From positions 163,219 through 227,218 of the forward strand of contig NZ_CAIJDE010000029.1 in assembly GCF_903819335.1 (NCBI RefSeq): 64,000 nucleotides of DNA. The letters run 5' to 3'. The DNA comes from Flavobacterium panici (GTDB taxonomy: Bacteria; Bacteroidota; Bacteroidia; Flavobacteriales; Flavobacteriaceae). The translations under genes were made by a program, and so were the position numbers. The notes beneath the pieces were generated by a model. It saw only the letters and a list, made by a program, of their open reading frames with translations. It had not been told where the DNA came from and made no database searches. Shown piece by piece: positions 1 through 10,016 of the stretch. Position 1 is the first letter of the stretch. Each line of letters opens with the position of its first letter.

Positions 1-1240
1 CGACTGCTTTTTCAAGGGCTTCAATTTGTTTTTGTCTTGAATCTTCTTTTTCAACGGCCATTTGATACGAATACAAAGCATTCGAAACTTCCTGACCCGC
101 TGTTAAAAGGCTCTGCTGAAAGTTATTGTAAGCTTGTAATTGCTGCGACTGCGCAGTTGTTAATCTCAATTTGTTTTTTCCCTGATTAAAAATAGGCTGT
201 GTTAATCCTCCAATAATCGAATAAAAAATAGAATTACTAAAGAAATCTTTTAACTCTAAATTCGAAAATCCGCCGCTTGCTGTAAGCGTTAAACTTGGAT
301 AGAAATAGGTTTTAGCCAAATTTGTAGATTCAAAAGCAACTCTGAAATTAAACTCAGCCTGACGAACATCAGGTCGGTTTTGTAATAACTGCGAAGGCAC
401 ACCAATTGCAATATTTTCAGGAATAACCTGCGTTCCTAATTCTCCTCTGTCAATTGGTCCCGGAGCTTGTCCTAATAAGATATTTAAAGCATTTTCGGTT
501 TCGCGAATACTTTGCTTCAAATCCGGAATCAAAACTTCTGCTGCATACTGATTAGCTTCACTTTGTACAACCGCCGCACCTGTTACAATTGCGCCTTCTT
601 TTAAATCTTTAATGGTTGCCACATTTTTAATACGGCTTTCTAATGTTTCCTGTGTGATTTTTAACGATTTATCATAAGCCAGCAATCTAAAATAATTGTT
701 CGCAATATCTGAAATCAATTGCGTCTGAACAGCTTGTTTCGCCGCATCTGTAGCTAAATAAGTTGCCAAAGCTGCTCTTTTAGAACTGCTTAATTTTCCC
801 CAGATATCAGCTTCCCAAGACGTACTCAAACCTAATTTATAAGTTGTCGTTAAGGTATTGATATTAATTCCCGCCGGAAAATTAAGTCCTGCTTCTGATT
901 GTTTCGTGTGGGTTGCATTGGCATCCAATTGTAAGGTTGGATAATACGCTAATTTACTTTGACGAAGTGAAGCTTGTGCCTGTATGATATTCTCAATTGC
1001 ATTTTTCAAATTAAGGTTATTGTCTAATCCTTTTTGAATTAATGCATTCAGTTTTTCATCTTTAAAAACGCTCTGCCACGGCATATCTGCAATCGTAGTC
1101 GAATCGGCGGAAGCCTCATCACGATACAGTTTATCTGTCGAGAGTGTTGTTGGGCGTTCGTACTTTTTGGTAATTGAGCACGCACTTAAAAGCGTGGCTG
1201 CAATTACCATAAGAATATATTTATTTGAACTATTAGTCAT
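1..1240 (-). CDS. RND efflux outer-membrane lipoprotein (NodT/OprM family), partial
   Basis: This is the outer-membrane channel of a tripartite efflux pump, read right to left and cut by the window start, so about 413 N-terminal residues are seen and the C-terminus is missing. It begins MTNSSNKYILM and has a lipobox ending LLSAC at Cys21, so it should be a lipoprotein. Two TolC-type repeats of long helices follow, with the typical segments ADIWGKLSSSKRAA and LLQNRPDVRQAEFNFR. It starts 17 bases after the pump gene and is the last gene of the operon. The family moves drugs or other small molecules out of the cell; the substrate cannot be told from sequence. Confidence 0.93.
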   Translation of the reverse strand, partial: MTNSSNKYILMVIAATLLSACSITKKYERPTTLSTDKLYRDEASADSTTIADMPWQSVFKDEKLNALIQKGLDNNLNLKNAIENIIQAQASLRQSKLAYYPTLQLDANATHTKQSEAGLNFPAGININTLTTTYKLGLSTSWEADIWGKLSSSKRAALATYLATDAAKQAVQTQLISDIANNYFRLLAYDKSLKITQETLESRIKNVATIKDLKEGAIVTGAAVVQSEANQYAAEVLIPDLKQSIRETENALNILLGQAPGPIDRGELGTQVIPENIAIGVPSQLLQNRPDVRQAEFNFRVAFESTNLAKTYFYPSLTLTASGGFSNLELKDFFSNSIFYSIIGGLTQPIFNQGKNKLRLTTAQSQQLQAYNNFQQSLLTAGQEVSNALYSYQMAVEKEDSRQKQIEALEKAV

Positions 1241-1257
1241 CTCTGTTTTAATTTAAT

Positions 1258-4200
1258 TTACTCTTTGTGAGCTTCTATTAACTGAATTTCCTCGTCATCG
1301 TCTTCATCATCATAACCATCTTTTGCCGGGCCGCTCACTCTTTCTTGTAAAGTCTGGAAAATGATAAATAAAACCGGAATAACAAATACTCCTAAAATGG
1401 TTCCAATTAACATTCCTCCTACTGCTCCAGTACCGATAGATTTGTTCCCCACAGCTCCTGCTCCAGTTGCAAACATCAACGGAACAAGTCCTAAAATAAA
1501 GGCGAATGAAGTCATCAAAATTGGTCGTAAACGTGCCACGGCTCCTTCAATAGCAGCTTGTACAATTGGCAGACCTTTTCGTCTTCTGTCCAAAGCAAAT
1601 TCGACAATCAAAATACCGTTCTTGGCCAAAAGTCCAATTAACATGATTAAGGAAATCTGCAGGTAAATGTTACTGTTCAGTTTAAAAATAATCGAGAATA
1701 AATAAGCTCCGGCTAACCCAAACGGAATCGAGAATAATACCGCAAATGGTAAAATATAACTTTCGTATTGGGCACTTAATAAGAAATAAACGAAAACCAA
1801 ACACAAAATAAAGATGAAAATCGTTTCACTTCCAGAGGCTAATTCCTCACGTGTTAATCCTGAAAACTCATATCCATAACCTGCCGGAAGGTCTTCTGCT
1901 GCCACTTCCTGAATTGCTTTAATCGCATCACCGGAACTAAATCCAGGATTTGGTGCTCCTGTAATAGCAATAGAAGAGAAAAGGTTAAATCTTGAAATAG
2001 ATTCCGGCCCAAAAACTCTGGTCATTTTTACAAATTCTGTAATTGGCGCCATGTTTCCGGCACTGTTTCTAATAAAGATTTTGTTAAGTCCTTCTGTATT
2101 CGTACGGAATTCCGGAGAAGCCTGAATCATAACACGGTATTGTTTTCCGAATTTATTAAAGTTCGAAGCATACAATCCGCCATAATATCCCTGCATTGTT
2201 GATAAAATTGAATTTATCGAAACTCCTGCATCTTTGGCTTTTGCCAAATTAATATCCATCATATATTGAGGGAAACCAGGATTAAACGGCGTTGTTGCGT
2301 ATTGTATTTCTGGACGTTTTGATAATTTTTCTAAAAACTCCGTATTCACTTTAAAGAATTCAGCAGTTGTGTGTCCGCCTTTATCCTGAAGCTGGAATTC
2401 AAATCCACCACTTTGTCCAAAACCTTGAATTGTGGGTGGTGAAATAAAGAAAATATTAGCTTCACGAATACCGCTTGTTTTAGCAAAAAGCTGTCCGATA
2501 ACGTCATTCACACTCAACTCACGCTGATCCCAAGGATATAATTTTACAATAACCATACTGTAAGCACTTCCCGCTCCAGCCGTAAAGTTCTGCCCCACAA
2601 TACGAAGCGTGTTTTTTACTCCCGGAATAGTTTTGGCAATACTGTCTACTTTCTTCGCAATTACATCAGAACGTTCCATCGAAGCCGATGGCGGTAAACT
2701 AATATTAGCAAAAACAGTTCCCTGATCTTCTGCAGGAACGAAAGCAGACGGCGTGGTTTTCATCATATAAAATAAACTCGCACCAGCAATAACAATAGCG
2801 GCTAATACAATCCATTTTTTAACTGAAAGGAAACTTACCGAACGCTTGTATCTTTCTGTTACATTTTCAAATGCAACGTTAAACGACGTATAAAATCTTT
2901 GTAAATAACTTTTATGTTTATGATCGTCTGCGTGTGGTTTTAAAAGCAAAGCACACAAAGCCGGGCTTAAAGTCAAAGCGTTTACTGCCGAAAGAATAAT
3001 CGCAACAGCCAGCGTGATACCAAATTGTTTGTAGAAAACCCCTGTTGATCCGTTGATAAAAGTAACCGGAATAAATACTGCCGCCATTACCAATGTAATC
3101 GAAATAATGGCTCCCGAAATTTCGCTCATCGCATCAATCGTAGCTTTCTTAGCTGATTTATAACCGTGATCGAGTTTAGCGTGCACCGCCTCGACGACCA
3201 CAATCGCATCATCGACCACAATACCAATGGCAAGTACCATTGCAAAAAGTGTTAATAAATTAATCGTAAATCCGAATAAACTCAGGAAGAAAAATGTTCC
3301 TACAATCGCAACCGGAACCGCAATTGCCGGAATTAAAGTAGATCTAAAATCCTGAAGGAAAATAAATACTACGATGAAAACCAAGATAAAAGCTTCGATC
3401 AAAGTATGAATTACTTTTTCGATAGAAGCATCTAAGTTTTCGTTAACGTCAACCAGAATCGTGTATTTTACTCCTTTTGGAAAACTCTTCGCTGCTTCTT
3501 CAATCAATTTTTTAGAATTGTTGATTACGTCACGCGCATTCGATCCCGGCGTCTGGCTGATCGCCATCGCTGCCGATTCTACACCGTTTGTTTTAATCGT
3601 TGAAGCATAACTTAAAGATCCTAACTCAACTTTAGCGACATCTTTAAGGCGAAGCATTTGTCCGTTTCCAACAGATTTTATAACAATATTCTCAAATTCC
3701 TGAGCGCTTGTTAAACGCCCTTTGTATTTAATTACATATTGAAAAGCCTGATTTCCGTTTTCACCAAATTTACCCGGTGCTGCTTCGATATTTTGTTCTG
3801 CCAAAGCAGCCGAAATATCGCTCGGAATCAGTTTATATTGCTGCATTACGTCTGGTTTCAGCCAAATTCTCATCGAATAATCTTTGGCACCAAAAACAGT
3901 TACATCTCCTACTCCAACTACACGCTGAATTTGTGGTACAAGGTTGATCTTCGCATAATTTTGAAGGAATGTCTGATCGTAAGCTTTATCTTCACTGTAT
4001 AAAGAGAAAATTAATAAGTTACTACTCTGGCTCTTGGTTACCGTAACCCCAGCCTGAGTTACCTCTACTGGTAGTAAACTTGTTGCTCTTGAAACCCTGT
4101 TTTGAACGTTTACCGCTGCTAAATCAGGATTTGTTCCTACTTTAAAGAAAATTTTAATCGATGCATTTCCATCATTTGTTGCTGAAGAAGTCATGTAGGT

Positions 4201-4425
4201 CATGTTTTCTACACCATTAATTTGCTCTTCAAGCGGAATTACAATACTTTTTAATACCACATCTGCATTGGCACCCGTATAACTTGCCGATACGTTTACC
4301 GTTGGCGGCGCAATATCCGGATACTGAGAAATAGGTAACTCAATTAGGCCCAGAACACCTAAAATGACAATAATAACAGATATTACTGTCGAGAGTACAG
4401 GTCTTTGTATAAATTTTTTAAACAT
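1258..4425 (-). CDS. RND efflux pump inner-membrane transporter (AcrB/MexB, HAE1 family)
   Basis: This is the proton-driven pump of the efflux operon: 1055 residues, the usual full length for the HAE1 family. It begins MFKKFIQRPVLSTVISVIIVILG, the standard first transmembrane helix, followed by a large periplasmic loop, helices 2-6, a second large loop and helices 7-12. The fourth helix carries the paired aspartates of the proton relay (GIVVDDAIVVVEA, around residue 408). The C-terminus is acidic (a run of D and E), which is not essential to the family. It lies 5 bases after the fusion-protein gene and 17 before the outer-membrane gene, so the three are surely co-transcribed. The substrate is unknown. 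Confidence 0.97.
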   Translation of the reverse strand: MFKKFIQRPVLSTVISVIIVILGVLGLIELPISQYPDIAPPTVNVSASYTGANADVVLKSIVIPLEEQINGVENMTYMTSSATNDGNASIKIFFKVGTNPDLAAVNVQNRVSRATSLLPVEVTQAGVTVTKSQSSNLLIFSLYSEDKAYDQTFLQNYAKINLVPQIQRVVGVGDVTVFGAKDYSMRIWLKPDVMQQYKLIPSDISAALAEQNIEAAPGKFGENGNQAFQYVIKYKGRLTSAQEFENIVIKSVGNGQMLRLKDVAKVELGSLSYASTIKTNGVESAAMAISQTPGSNARDVINNSKKLIEEAAKSFPKGVKYTILVDVNENLDASIEKVIHTLIEAFILVFIVVFIFLQDFRSTLIPAIAVPVAIVGTFFFLSLFGFTINLLTLFAMVLAIGIVVDDAIVVVEAVHAKLDHGYKSAKKATIDAMSEISGAIISITLVMAAVFIPVTFINGSTGVFYKQFGITLAVAIILSAVNALTLSPALCALLLKPHADDHKHKSYLQRFYTSFNVAFENVTERYKRSVSFLSVKKWIVLAAIVIAGASLFYMMKTTPSAFVPAEDQGTVFANISLPPSASMERSDVIAKKVDSIAKTIPGVKNTLRIVGQNFTAGAGSAYSMVIVKLYPWDQRELSVNDVIGQLFAKTSGIREANIFFISPPTIQGFGQSGGFEFQLQDKGGHTTAEFFKVNTEFLEKLSKRPEIQYATTPFNPGFPQYMMDINLAKAKDAGVSINSILSTMQGYYGGLYASNFNKFGKQYRVMIQASPEFRTNTEGLNKIFIRNSAGNMAPITEFVKMTRVFGPESISRFNLFSSIAITGAPNPGFSSGDAIKAIQEVAAEDLPAGYGYEFSGLTREELASGSETIFIFILCLVFVYFLLSAQYESYILPFAVLFSIPFGLAGAYLFSIIFKLNSNIYLQISLIMLIGLLAKNGILIVEFALDRRRKGLPIVQAAIEGAVARLRPILMTSFAFILGLVPLMFATGAGAVGNKSIGTGAVGGMLIGTILGVFVIPVLFIIFQTLQERVSGPAKDGYDDEDDDEEIQLIEAHKE

Positions 4426-4430
4426 TTCTT

Positions 4431-5585
4431 TTATTTTAAATCGGCGTATACTGTTTCTGCTTTTTGATTTTGAGCTTTAATCTCGCTTCCTTCTTTTAAA
4501 GCAGCAACTCCTTCTAATACAATTTCGTCACCAGCTTTTAAACCGCTTGTTACTACATAATAATTATTAGTTGTGTTTTCAAGTACCGTGATATTGACAT
4601 TTTTAGTTTTATTGTCTTTTCCTAAAACAACTGCGAAAATTTTATCCTGAAGTTCAAAAGTTGCGCTTTGAGGAACTATGATTACATCTTTAACGTCATT
4701 CGGAATTCTAACTGTTGTGCTGCTTCCGCTTCTGATAACTCCTCTTGGATTTGGGAAACGAGCTCTGATATTTACCGTTCCGGTTTCCGTATTAATTAAT
4801 CCGTTTACGGTTTCGATTTTTCCTTTTTGATCGTATGCAGAACCATCTGAAAGCAATAAAGAAACTGCCGGAAGACTTTTAATTTTTTGATTTAATGAAG
4901 CTCCGGAATCTTTAGTAAAATTCAAAAGTGCTTTTTCATTTAAAGCAAAATAAGCATATACATTTCCAATGCTCGAAACTGTAGTTAAAGGTTCTGTTGT
5001 ATTAGAACTTACCAAACTTCCTAAACGAAATGGGATTGAACCTACAACGCCGTCAACCGGACTTGTTACAGTTGTATATCCTAAATTGGTTTTAGCATTT
5101 ACTAAAGCGGCGTTTGCCTGAGCTAAAGAAGCCACAGCAGATTCATAAGTATATTGTGCTGATTCTAAATCGTATTTGCTTATAATTCCTTTTTCAACCA
5201 ATGGCCTTACTTTGTTTACAGCCAGTTTTGCTGCACTTAAATCGGCCTGAGCACTTTTAATACTGGCAGATGCTGTACGAACTTGCTGCTCATATTCTGG
5301 CGCGCTTATTTTAAATAATGGCTGCCCTGCTTTTACAACTGCTCCTTCATCAACAAAGATTTTATCGATGTATCCTTCAACTCTAGGTCGGATTTCTATA
5401 TTCTGCTGTCCCTGAATACTGGCTGGGTAATCGCTGTTTAATGTAGCAGATTCCGGCTGTAAAGTCAGCGTTTTATACTCTTTAACCTGCGGTGCGCCTC
5501 CGGCCTGAGCCGATTTATCATTTTTACCGCAAGATGCGATAATAACTGATGCTGCGAGAATGCTTAAAAATGATTGCTTATTCAT
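4431..5585 (-). CDS. RND efflux periplasmic adaptor (membrane fusion protein)
   Basis: This 384-residue AcrA/MexA-type adaptor links the inner-membrane pump to the outer-membrane channel. An N-terminal lipobox (VIIASC, Cys19) marks it as a lipoprotein. The order is lipoyl-like half-motif (VEGYIDKIFVDEGAVVKAGQPLF), an alpha-helical hairpin rich in Ala, the second lipoyl half (VTSPVDGVVG), a beta-barrel and a membrane-proximal domain. It is the first gene of the operon. The 266 bases upstream separate it from a divergent LytS-type kinase; that kinase/regulator pair could control it, but no operator was recognised. Confidence 0.96.
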   Translation of the reverse strand: MNKQSFLSILAASVIIASCGKNDKSAQAGGAPQVKEYKTLTLQPESATLNSDYPASIQGQQNIEIRPRVEGYIDKIFVDEGAVVKAGQPLFKISAPEYEQQVRTASASIKSAQADLSAAKLAVNKVRPLVEKGIISKYDLESAQYTYESAVASLAQANAALVNAKTNLGYTTVTSPVDGVVGSIPFRLGSLVSSNTTEPLTTVSSIGNVYAYFALNEKALLNFTKDSGASLNQKIKSLPAVSLLLSDGSAYDQKGKIETVNGLINTETGTVNIRARFPNPRGVIRSGSSTTVRIPNDVKDVIIVPQSATFELQDKIFAVVLGKDNKTKNVNITVLENTTNNYYVVTSGLKAGDEIVLEGVAALKEGSEIKAQNQKAETVYADLK

Positions 5586-5851
5586 TTGAAATAATATCTA
5601 ATTATCGATTATATGACAACAAAAGAAATAAAATATAACAAGCAAAAATTTTGAAATAGACGGAGAGCAAATGACAATCGATAAAGATAGCCTGACACAC
5701 GATGGGATTTTTCAAAAGTTAAACAAGCGTTTAATTCCTAAACTCATCGGCTCAAAAATGGTTTTTAAGGACTGTAATTCTGTTTTTAGCGATTGGTTCA
5801 AAATCGCATTTAAATAAAGAGTAATATTGTCAAAAAAAGATAAAATTCGAA

Positions 5852-6895
5852 ATGGCACCAAAAATATACAGACCATATTATTTTACCGGACTTCATATTC
5901 TGAGCTGGGTATTATTGGGATTTATCATGTTGTTTTACATGCCTTTAACCTGGAATGTAATACTTCCCGGTGTGTTTTGGATTTGGCAGATCGTTGTATT
6001 GGTTTTACTAATTATCATTTTTTATTCTAATGCCAAAATCATAGTTCCAAAAACCATTATAAAAGACAATACTTCTCCGTTTTTGATTTGGGCTTTTCTC
6101 ACCGTTTTTGCCATGCAGGTTATTGCTTATTTTTATACTTCTCAAACCGATCTTCACAATAAAATCAGTTTAGTTTTAGGGTTTAAAAAATACCGAAATC
6201 CATATTTTGACAATTATGTATTAATGCTCACTTTATTGGTTTTAGGAATCAGCACGAGCTGGGCAATGTTACAGCATTGGCAGAAAGCCGCACAGCACAA
6301 ACAAAAACTGGAACAGGATAAAACGATGGCCGAACTGGCAATGTTGAAAGCGCAGATTAATCCGCATTTTTTCTTTAATTCCCTAAACAGTATTTATTCG
6401 CTTACGTATACAAATATTGAAGATTCGAGAAATGCGCTTCATACGTTAAGCCGAATGATGCGCTACTTACTTTATAGTACCGAAGAAACAACGACATTGC
6501 TGAAAGAAGCTGAGTTTATGAGAGATTTTATCTCGCTGATGAAACTTCGTGCAAACAAAAAATTAACGATTACAACCGATATTCCGGAAAAGATACACGA
6601 TTACCCAATTGTTCCGATGTTATTACTACCTTTAGTAGAAAATGCTTTTAAACACGGCATTCATGCTACGGATAAAAGTGAAATTTATATTTCGCTGAGA
6701 CAAGACGGAAGTAATCTTGAATTTGAGGTAAAAAACACCTATTTCGAAAAAACAGCAACGACTGATGAAGGCGGAATTGGTTTAACGAATACAAAACGCA
6801 GACTTCATTTAATTTACCCAAATAAACATACGCTGACAGCCGGCATTGGTAAAAACGGAATGTATGATGTAAAACTGCAAATAAACTTAGAGTAA
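5852..6895 (+). CDS. LytS/YehU-type sensor histidine kinase
   Basis: This 347-residue membrane kinase has about four predicted transmembrane helices in residues 10-140 and a short coiled coil. The His_kinase domain follows, with the phospho-acceptor motif INPHFFFNSLNSIY (His172). The ATPase domain includes LVENAFKHGI and a Gly-rich GGIGLTN. No extracellular sensor domain is visible, so the signal must act through the membrane segments. The stop codon overlaps the ATG of the next gene (TAATG), which means tight coupling with its LytTR partner. It is divergent from the RND operon, a common arrangement for a regulator, but the target is inferred only. Confidence 0.94.
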   Translation: MAPKIYRPYYFTGLHILSWVLLGFIMLFYMPLTWNVILPGVFWIWQIVVLVLLIIIFYSNAKIIVPKTIIKDNTSPFLIWAFLTVFAMQVIAYFYTSQTDLHNKISLVLGFKKYRNPYFDNYVLMLTLLVLGISTSWAMLQHWQKAAQHKQKLEQDKTMAELAMLKAQINPHFFFNSLNSIYSLTYTNIEDSRNALHTLSRMMRYLLYSTEETTTLLKEAEFMRDFISLMKLRANKKLTITTDIPEKIHDYPIVPMLLLPLVENAFKHGIHATDKSEIYISLRQDGSNLEFEVKNTYFEKTATTDEGGIGLTNTKRRLHLIYPNKHTLTAGIGKNGMYDVKLQINLE

Positions 6896-7626
6896 TGACA
6901 ACATTAAAATGTATAGCAGTAGATGATGAACCTCTCGCATTAAGACTTGTCGAAACTTTTATCGAACAAACTCCTTTTTTACAATTAATGGCAAGCTGTG
7001 ATAATGCTGTTGAAGCCATGAGTATAATTCGGGAAAAACAGCCAGATCTTGTTTTTCTGGATATCAATATGCCTAATTTAACGGGAATGGAACTGGCGAG
7101 ACTTTTGCAGGAACAGCCGGGTTTAGTGCCAAAAATCGTTTTTACAACAGCTTACAATCATTATGCTATTGAAGGTTATAAAGTAAATGCAGTCGATTAT
7201 CTTTTAAAACCTTTTAGTTATGAGGAATTTCTGCGCGCTGCAAATAAAGTATTGCAAATAACAGAAGAAGCTTCAAACAACTTCCAGACGGTTGCTGCAG
7301 ATGACGAATTTATTTTCTTAAAAGTAGAATATCAATGGGTACGTATTCCGCTTAAAGAAATTTTATATATCGAAAGTTTAAAAGATTATGTAAAAGTACA
7401 TCTTGATGATTCTCAAAAAGGAGTGCTTTCGCTGATATCTTTAAAAGCTTTAGAAGAAAAACTACCATCGGCAAAATTTATGCGCGTTCATCGTTCGTTT
7501 ATTGTTTCTCTTGACAAAATAAACGCTATTACCAAAAATTCAATTTTCATTGGAAAAACGGAAATTACGGTGGGCGAACAATACAAGGAAACATTTAAAA
7601 CGATTGTCGATAAATGGCTGAAATAA
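6895..7626 (+). CDS. LytTR-type response regulator
   Basis: This is the DNA-binding partner of the kinase just upstream, 243 residues. An N-terminal receiver domain (residues 3-120) has the acidic pair at D10-D11, the phospho-acceptor Asp56 in VFLDINMP, and Lys in the conserved YLLKPF. A LytTR DNA-binding domain follows (about 140-243, with FMRVHRSFIVSLDKI). It starts within the kinase stop codon. LytTR regulators bind promoters as dimers; the nearest unlinked candidate is the divergent efflux operon, but that is inference. Confidence 0.95.
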   Translation: MTTLKCIAVDDEPLALRLVETFIEQTPFLQLMASCDNAVEAMSIIREKQPDLVFLDINMPNLTGMELARLLQEQPGLVPKIVFTTAYNHYAIEGYKVNAVDYLLKPFSYEEFLRAANKVLQITEEASNNFQTVAADDEFIFLKVEYQWVRIPLKEILYIESLKDYVKVHLDDSQKGVLSLISLKALEEKLPSAKFMRVHRSFIVSLDKINAITKNSIFIGKTEITVGEQYKETFKTIVDKWLK

Positions 7627-7645
7627 TATTGAAAATTAAAATATC

Positions 7646-7939
7646 ATGCAAAAAAGATCCAACAAATATTATCTAACCCTAAGCTTAAAAGAATATGCCA
7701 ACGGCGACACGCATCCGGCAAAAGAACTGGGAATAGAATTCGATAATCACGACGAAATTTTCGGAATCATCCAAAAAATAAAGGACAAAAATATATTCGA
7801 AAATCCGCATGAAGCCACACAATTTGCACTTGGCTTAAAATTGTTCAGCGAAATAAAACTGAAACACCGAAATAATCCTTTATTTGATGAATTGAATGAA
7901 GTGTTTCCAGTTTTTATGAAGAAGTTGAAAAGTCTTTAA
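7646..7939 (+). CDS. DUF3861 family small protein
   Basis: This is a 97-residue soluble protein with no signal peptide or membrane segment, 19 bases after the response regulator on the same strand. The pattern YYLTLSLKEY, then a segment around FDNHDEIFGIIQKI and a helical C-terminus ending FPVFMKKLKSL, fits DUF3861 as I remember it. The function is not known. It may be the third gene of the lytS/lytTR transcript. After it come about 130 bases without a gene. Confidence 0.7.
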   Translation: MQKRSNKYYLTLSLKEYANGDTHPAKELGIEFDNHDEIFGIIQKIKDKNIFENPHEATQFALGLKLFSEIKLKHRNNPLFDELNEVFPVFMKKLKSL

Positions 7940-8070
7940 ACCGAAGTTTTCAGTCGCAGTCACAGTTTTCAGTTTCTCCAGCTAAAACTATTCACTAAGG
8001 AATATTCATAATTCATAATCAACAATTAACTTTTTATTCCCTAATTTAGTTATCCCAAAAAATCAAGATC

Positions 8071-8964
8071 ATGGATAACAAAATAACCAAAGAAGATATC
8101 AGTCAGGAAGTATTTGATTTGTATGATGATTATGCTCATAATAAAATTAACCGAAGACAGTTTGTAGAAAAACTTTCCATATTTGCGGTGGGTTCGCTTA
8201 CACTTCCGTCACTTTTAAGTTTTATGACGCCCAATTATGTCGACAGTATTTTGGTGCAGCCAACAGATCCTAGATTAAAAACGGGCTACATCAACTACGA
8301 TTCTCCAAAAGGCGGCGGTTCTATAAAAGGGCTTTTATCGCAGCCCGCTGAAACCAAAAAGAAATTATCCGGAATAATTGTGGTTCACGAAAACCGCGGA
8401 CTTAATCCGTATATTGAAGATGTGGGAAGAAGAGCTGCAATTGAAGGATTTATTACTCTTGCACCAGATGCCTTGTCGCCATTAGGCGGTTATCCCGGCA
8501 ATGACGACGAAGGTCGAGAACTGCAAAAGAAACGTACCAGAGAAGAAATGCTCGAAGACTTTATTGCTGCTTACGAATATCTTAAAGCGCACCCAGATTG
8601 TAACGGTTATATTGGCGTTGTCGGGTTTTGTTTTGGTGGATGGATTTCGAATATGATGGCAGTAAAAATTCCCGATTTAAAAGCAGCAGTTCCGTATTAC
8701 GGCGGACAGCCAACAAAAGAAGAAGCTGAAAAAATAAAGACTCCTATCCTATTGCATTACGCAGGTTTAGATACGCGTGTAAACGAAGGCTGGCCGGCAT
8801 TTCAGGAAGTTTTAAATAAAAATAAAGTCGAAAATACCGTTTATTTTTATCCAAATGTAAATCACGGTTTTCATAACAATACAACGCCAAGATACGATGA
8901 AGCAGCGGCAACGCTGTCGTGGACGAGAACTATCGATTTTTTTAAAATAAAACTGAAAAAATAA
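8071..8964 (+). CDS. Dienelactone hydrolase family protein with N-terminal leader
   Basis: This is a 297-residue alpha/beta hydrolase of the dienelactone hydrolase family. Its likely triad is Cys187 (GFCFGGW), Asp234 (GLDTR) and His265 (NHGF). The conserved HENRGL segment near residue 110, which precedes the early helix, supports the family. Before the hydrolase domain, residues 27-50 hold NRRQFVEKLSIF and a hydrophobic stretch. This resembles a twin-arginine or membrane-anchor leader placed after a short cytoplasmic segment, as in YghX-like members. The substrate is unknown. It lies 16 bases before a GlxA-type regulator gene on the same strand, so the two may be co-transcribed. Confidence 0.88.
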   Translation: MDNKITKEDISQEVFDLYDDYAHNKINRRQFVEKLSIFAVGSLTLPSLLSFMTPNYVDSILVQPTDPRLKTGYINYDSPKGGGSIKGLLSQPAETKKKLSGIIVVHENRGLNPYIEDVGRRAAIEGFITLAPDALSPLGGYPGNDDEGRELQKKRTREEMLEDFIAAYEYLKAHPDCNGYIGVVGFCFGGWISNMMAVKIPDLKAAVPYYGGQPTKEEAEKIKTPILLHYAGLDTRVNEGWPAFQEVLNKNKVENTVYFYPNVNHGFHNNTTPRYDEAAATLSWTRTIDFFKIKLKK

Positions 8965-8980
8965 ACGAGAAGTTTCTACA

Positions 8981-9943
8981 ATGACAAAAACTAAACCATC
9001 AGTTTATTTCTATATTCCAAAACAAGTGACTTTACTTGATTTGAGCGGTGTTGTCGAAGTGTTTCAGGAAGCTCGTGATTTGGGTTTGGATTATCAATTG
9101 ATATTTATCAGCGGGCAATCTTCTGTAAGTTCAAATTCTGGTTTAGAACTTTCTTCATTAATTCATTTTACAAAAGTTAGTCCGCAGAAAGAAGATATTA
9201 TTTTTATTTCCGGATTTAGCACGCGTGCTTTACATGCAATTTCTGATGATCCTGATTTTTTTGACTGGCTGCATAAAGCAAATCAAAATCAAATTACAAT
9301 TTGCAGTGTTTGTACCGGAGCCTTTCTTTTGGCAAAATCCGGTCTTTTAGATTATAGAGAATGTACCACGCATTGGAAATTTGTTGAAAAACTTAAAACT
9401 GATTTTCCTCTTGTAAAAATACAAAAAAATACACTTTATACGAAGTCTGAAAACATTTACACAAGTGCTGGAATTATTACCGGAATTGATTTGGCTTTGT
9501 TTCTGATTGAAGAAAGACACGGCAAAGAAACGGCATTAAAAATAGCCAAAGAACTCGTAGTTTATAAAAGAAGAAACGGAACGGAAGAACAGGAAAGCGT
9601 TTATTTACAATATCGAAATCATCGTGACGAAAAAATCCATACCATTCAGGATTGGATTATTTACAATTTAGAAAAAACTTCGACCATAGAATTTTTAGCT
9701 GAATTAGTTTATGTAAGCCCAAGAAATCTAACCCGAATTTTTAAAAAAGAAACTGGCCTTACAATTGCTGATTACCGAACCAAATTAAGAATTGAAAAAG
9801 CAAAAAGTCTTCTCGCTAATTCTGATTATAAAATAGAACATATTGCCCATTTATGCGGTTACAAAACTTCTAAACAATTAAAAATTGTACTGCATCAAAA
9901 TAGCGATACTTTAAGTTCTTCCATCAAAAAATTGTTGTCCTAA
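8981..9943 (+). CDS. GlxA-type transcriptional regulator (DJ-1/PfpI + AraC HTH)
   Basis: This is a 320-residue regulator. Residues 5-190 form a DJ-1/PfpI (class I amidotransferase-like) domain with the nucleophile-position cysteine retained (SVCTGAF, Cys111). The C-terminal third is an AraC-type double helix-turn-helix (VYVSPRNLTRIFKKETG, then IEHIAHLCGYKTSKQLK). GlxA-like proteins usually sense a small metabolite and act on neighbouring catabolic genes. Here the neighbours are a dienelactone hydrolase before and an isochorismatase-fold hydrolase after, which are the likely targets. The second HTH is shortened compared with typical AraC proteins. Confidence 0.92.
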   Translation: MTKTKPSVYFYIPKQVTLLDLSGVVEVFQEARDLGLDYQLIFISGQSSVSSNSGLELSSLIHFTKVSPQKEDIIFISGFSTRALHAISDDPDFFDWLHKANQNQITICSVCTGAFLLAKSGLLDYRECTTHWKFVEKLKTDFPLVKIQKNTLYTKSENIYTSAGIITGIDLALFLIEERHGKETALKIAKELVVYKRRNGTEEQESVYLQYRNHRDEKIHTIQDWIIYNLEKTSTIEFLAELVYVSPRNLTRIFKKETGLTIADYRTKLRIEKAKSLLANSDYKIEHIAHLCGYKTSKQLKIVLHQNSDTLSSSIKKLLS

Positions 9944-10016
9944 ACCGACTATTGTTTGTCCTTTTTCTGCATTTAGTTCCAAAGTACATTTGCAATCTAA
10001 TCAAATAGATAAACAA

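Noticed and set aside
1361..1666. Plus-strand frame of 101 codons over the efflux pump gene
   Set aside because: It lies wholly antisense to the well-supported RND transporter; its composition is what the reverse of membrane-helix codons gives, and it matches no family.
9990..10016. TTG start for the isochorismatase-like gene
   Set aside because: The ATG 27 bases later gives the usual family N-terminus, and the extra residues add nothing recognisable.
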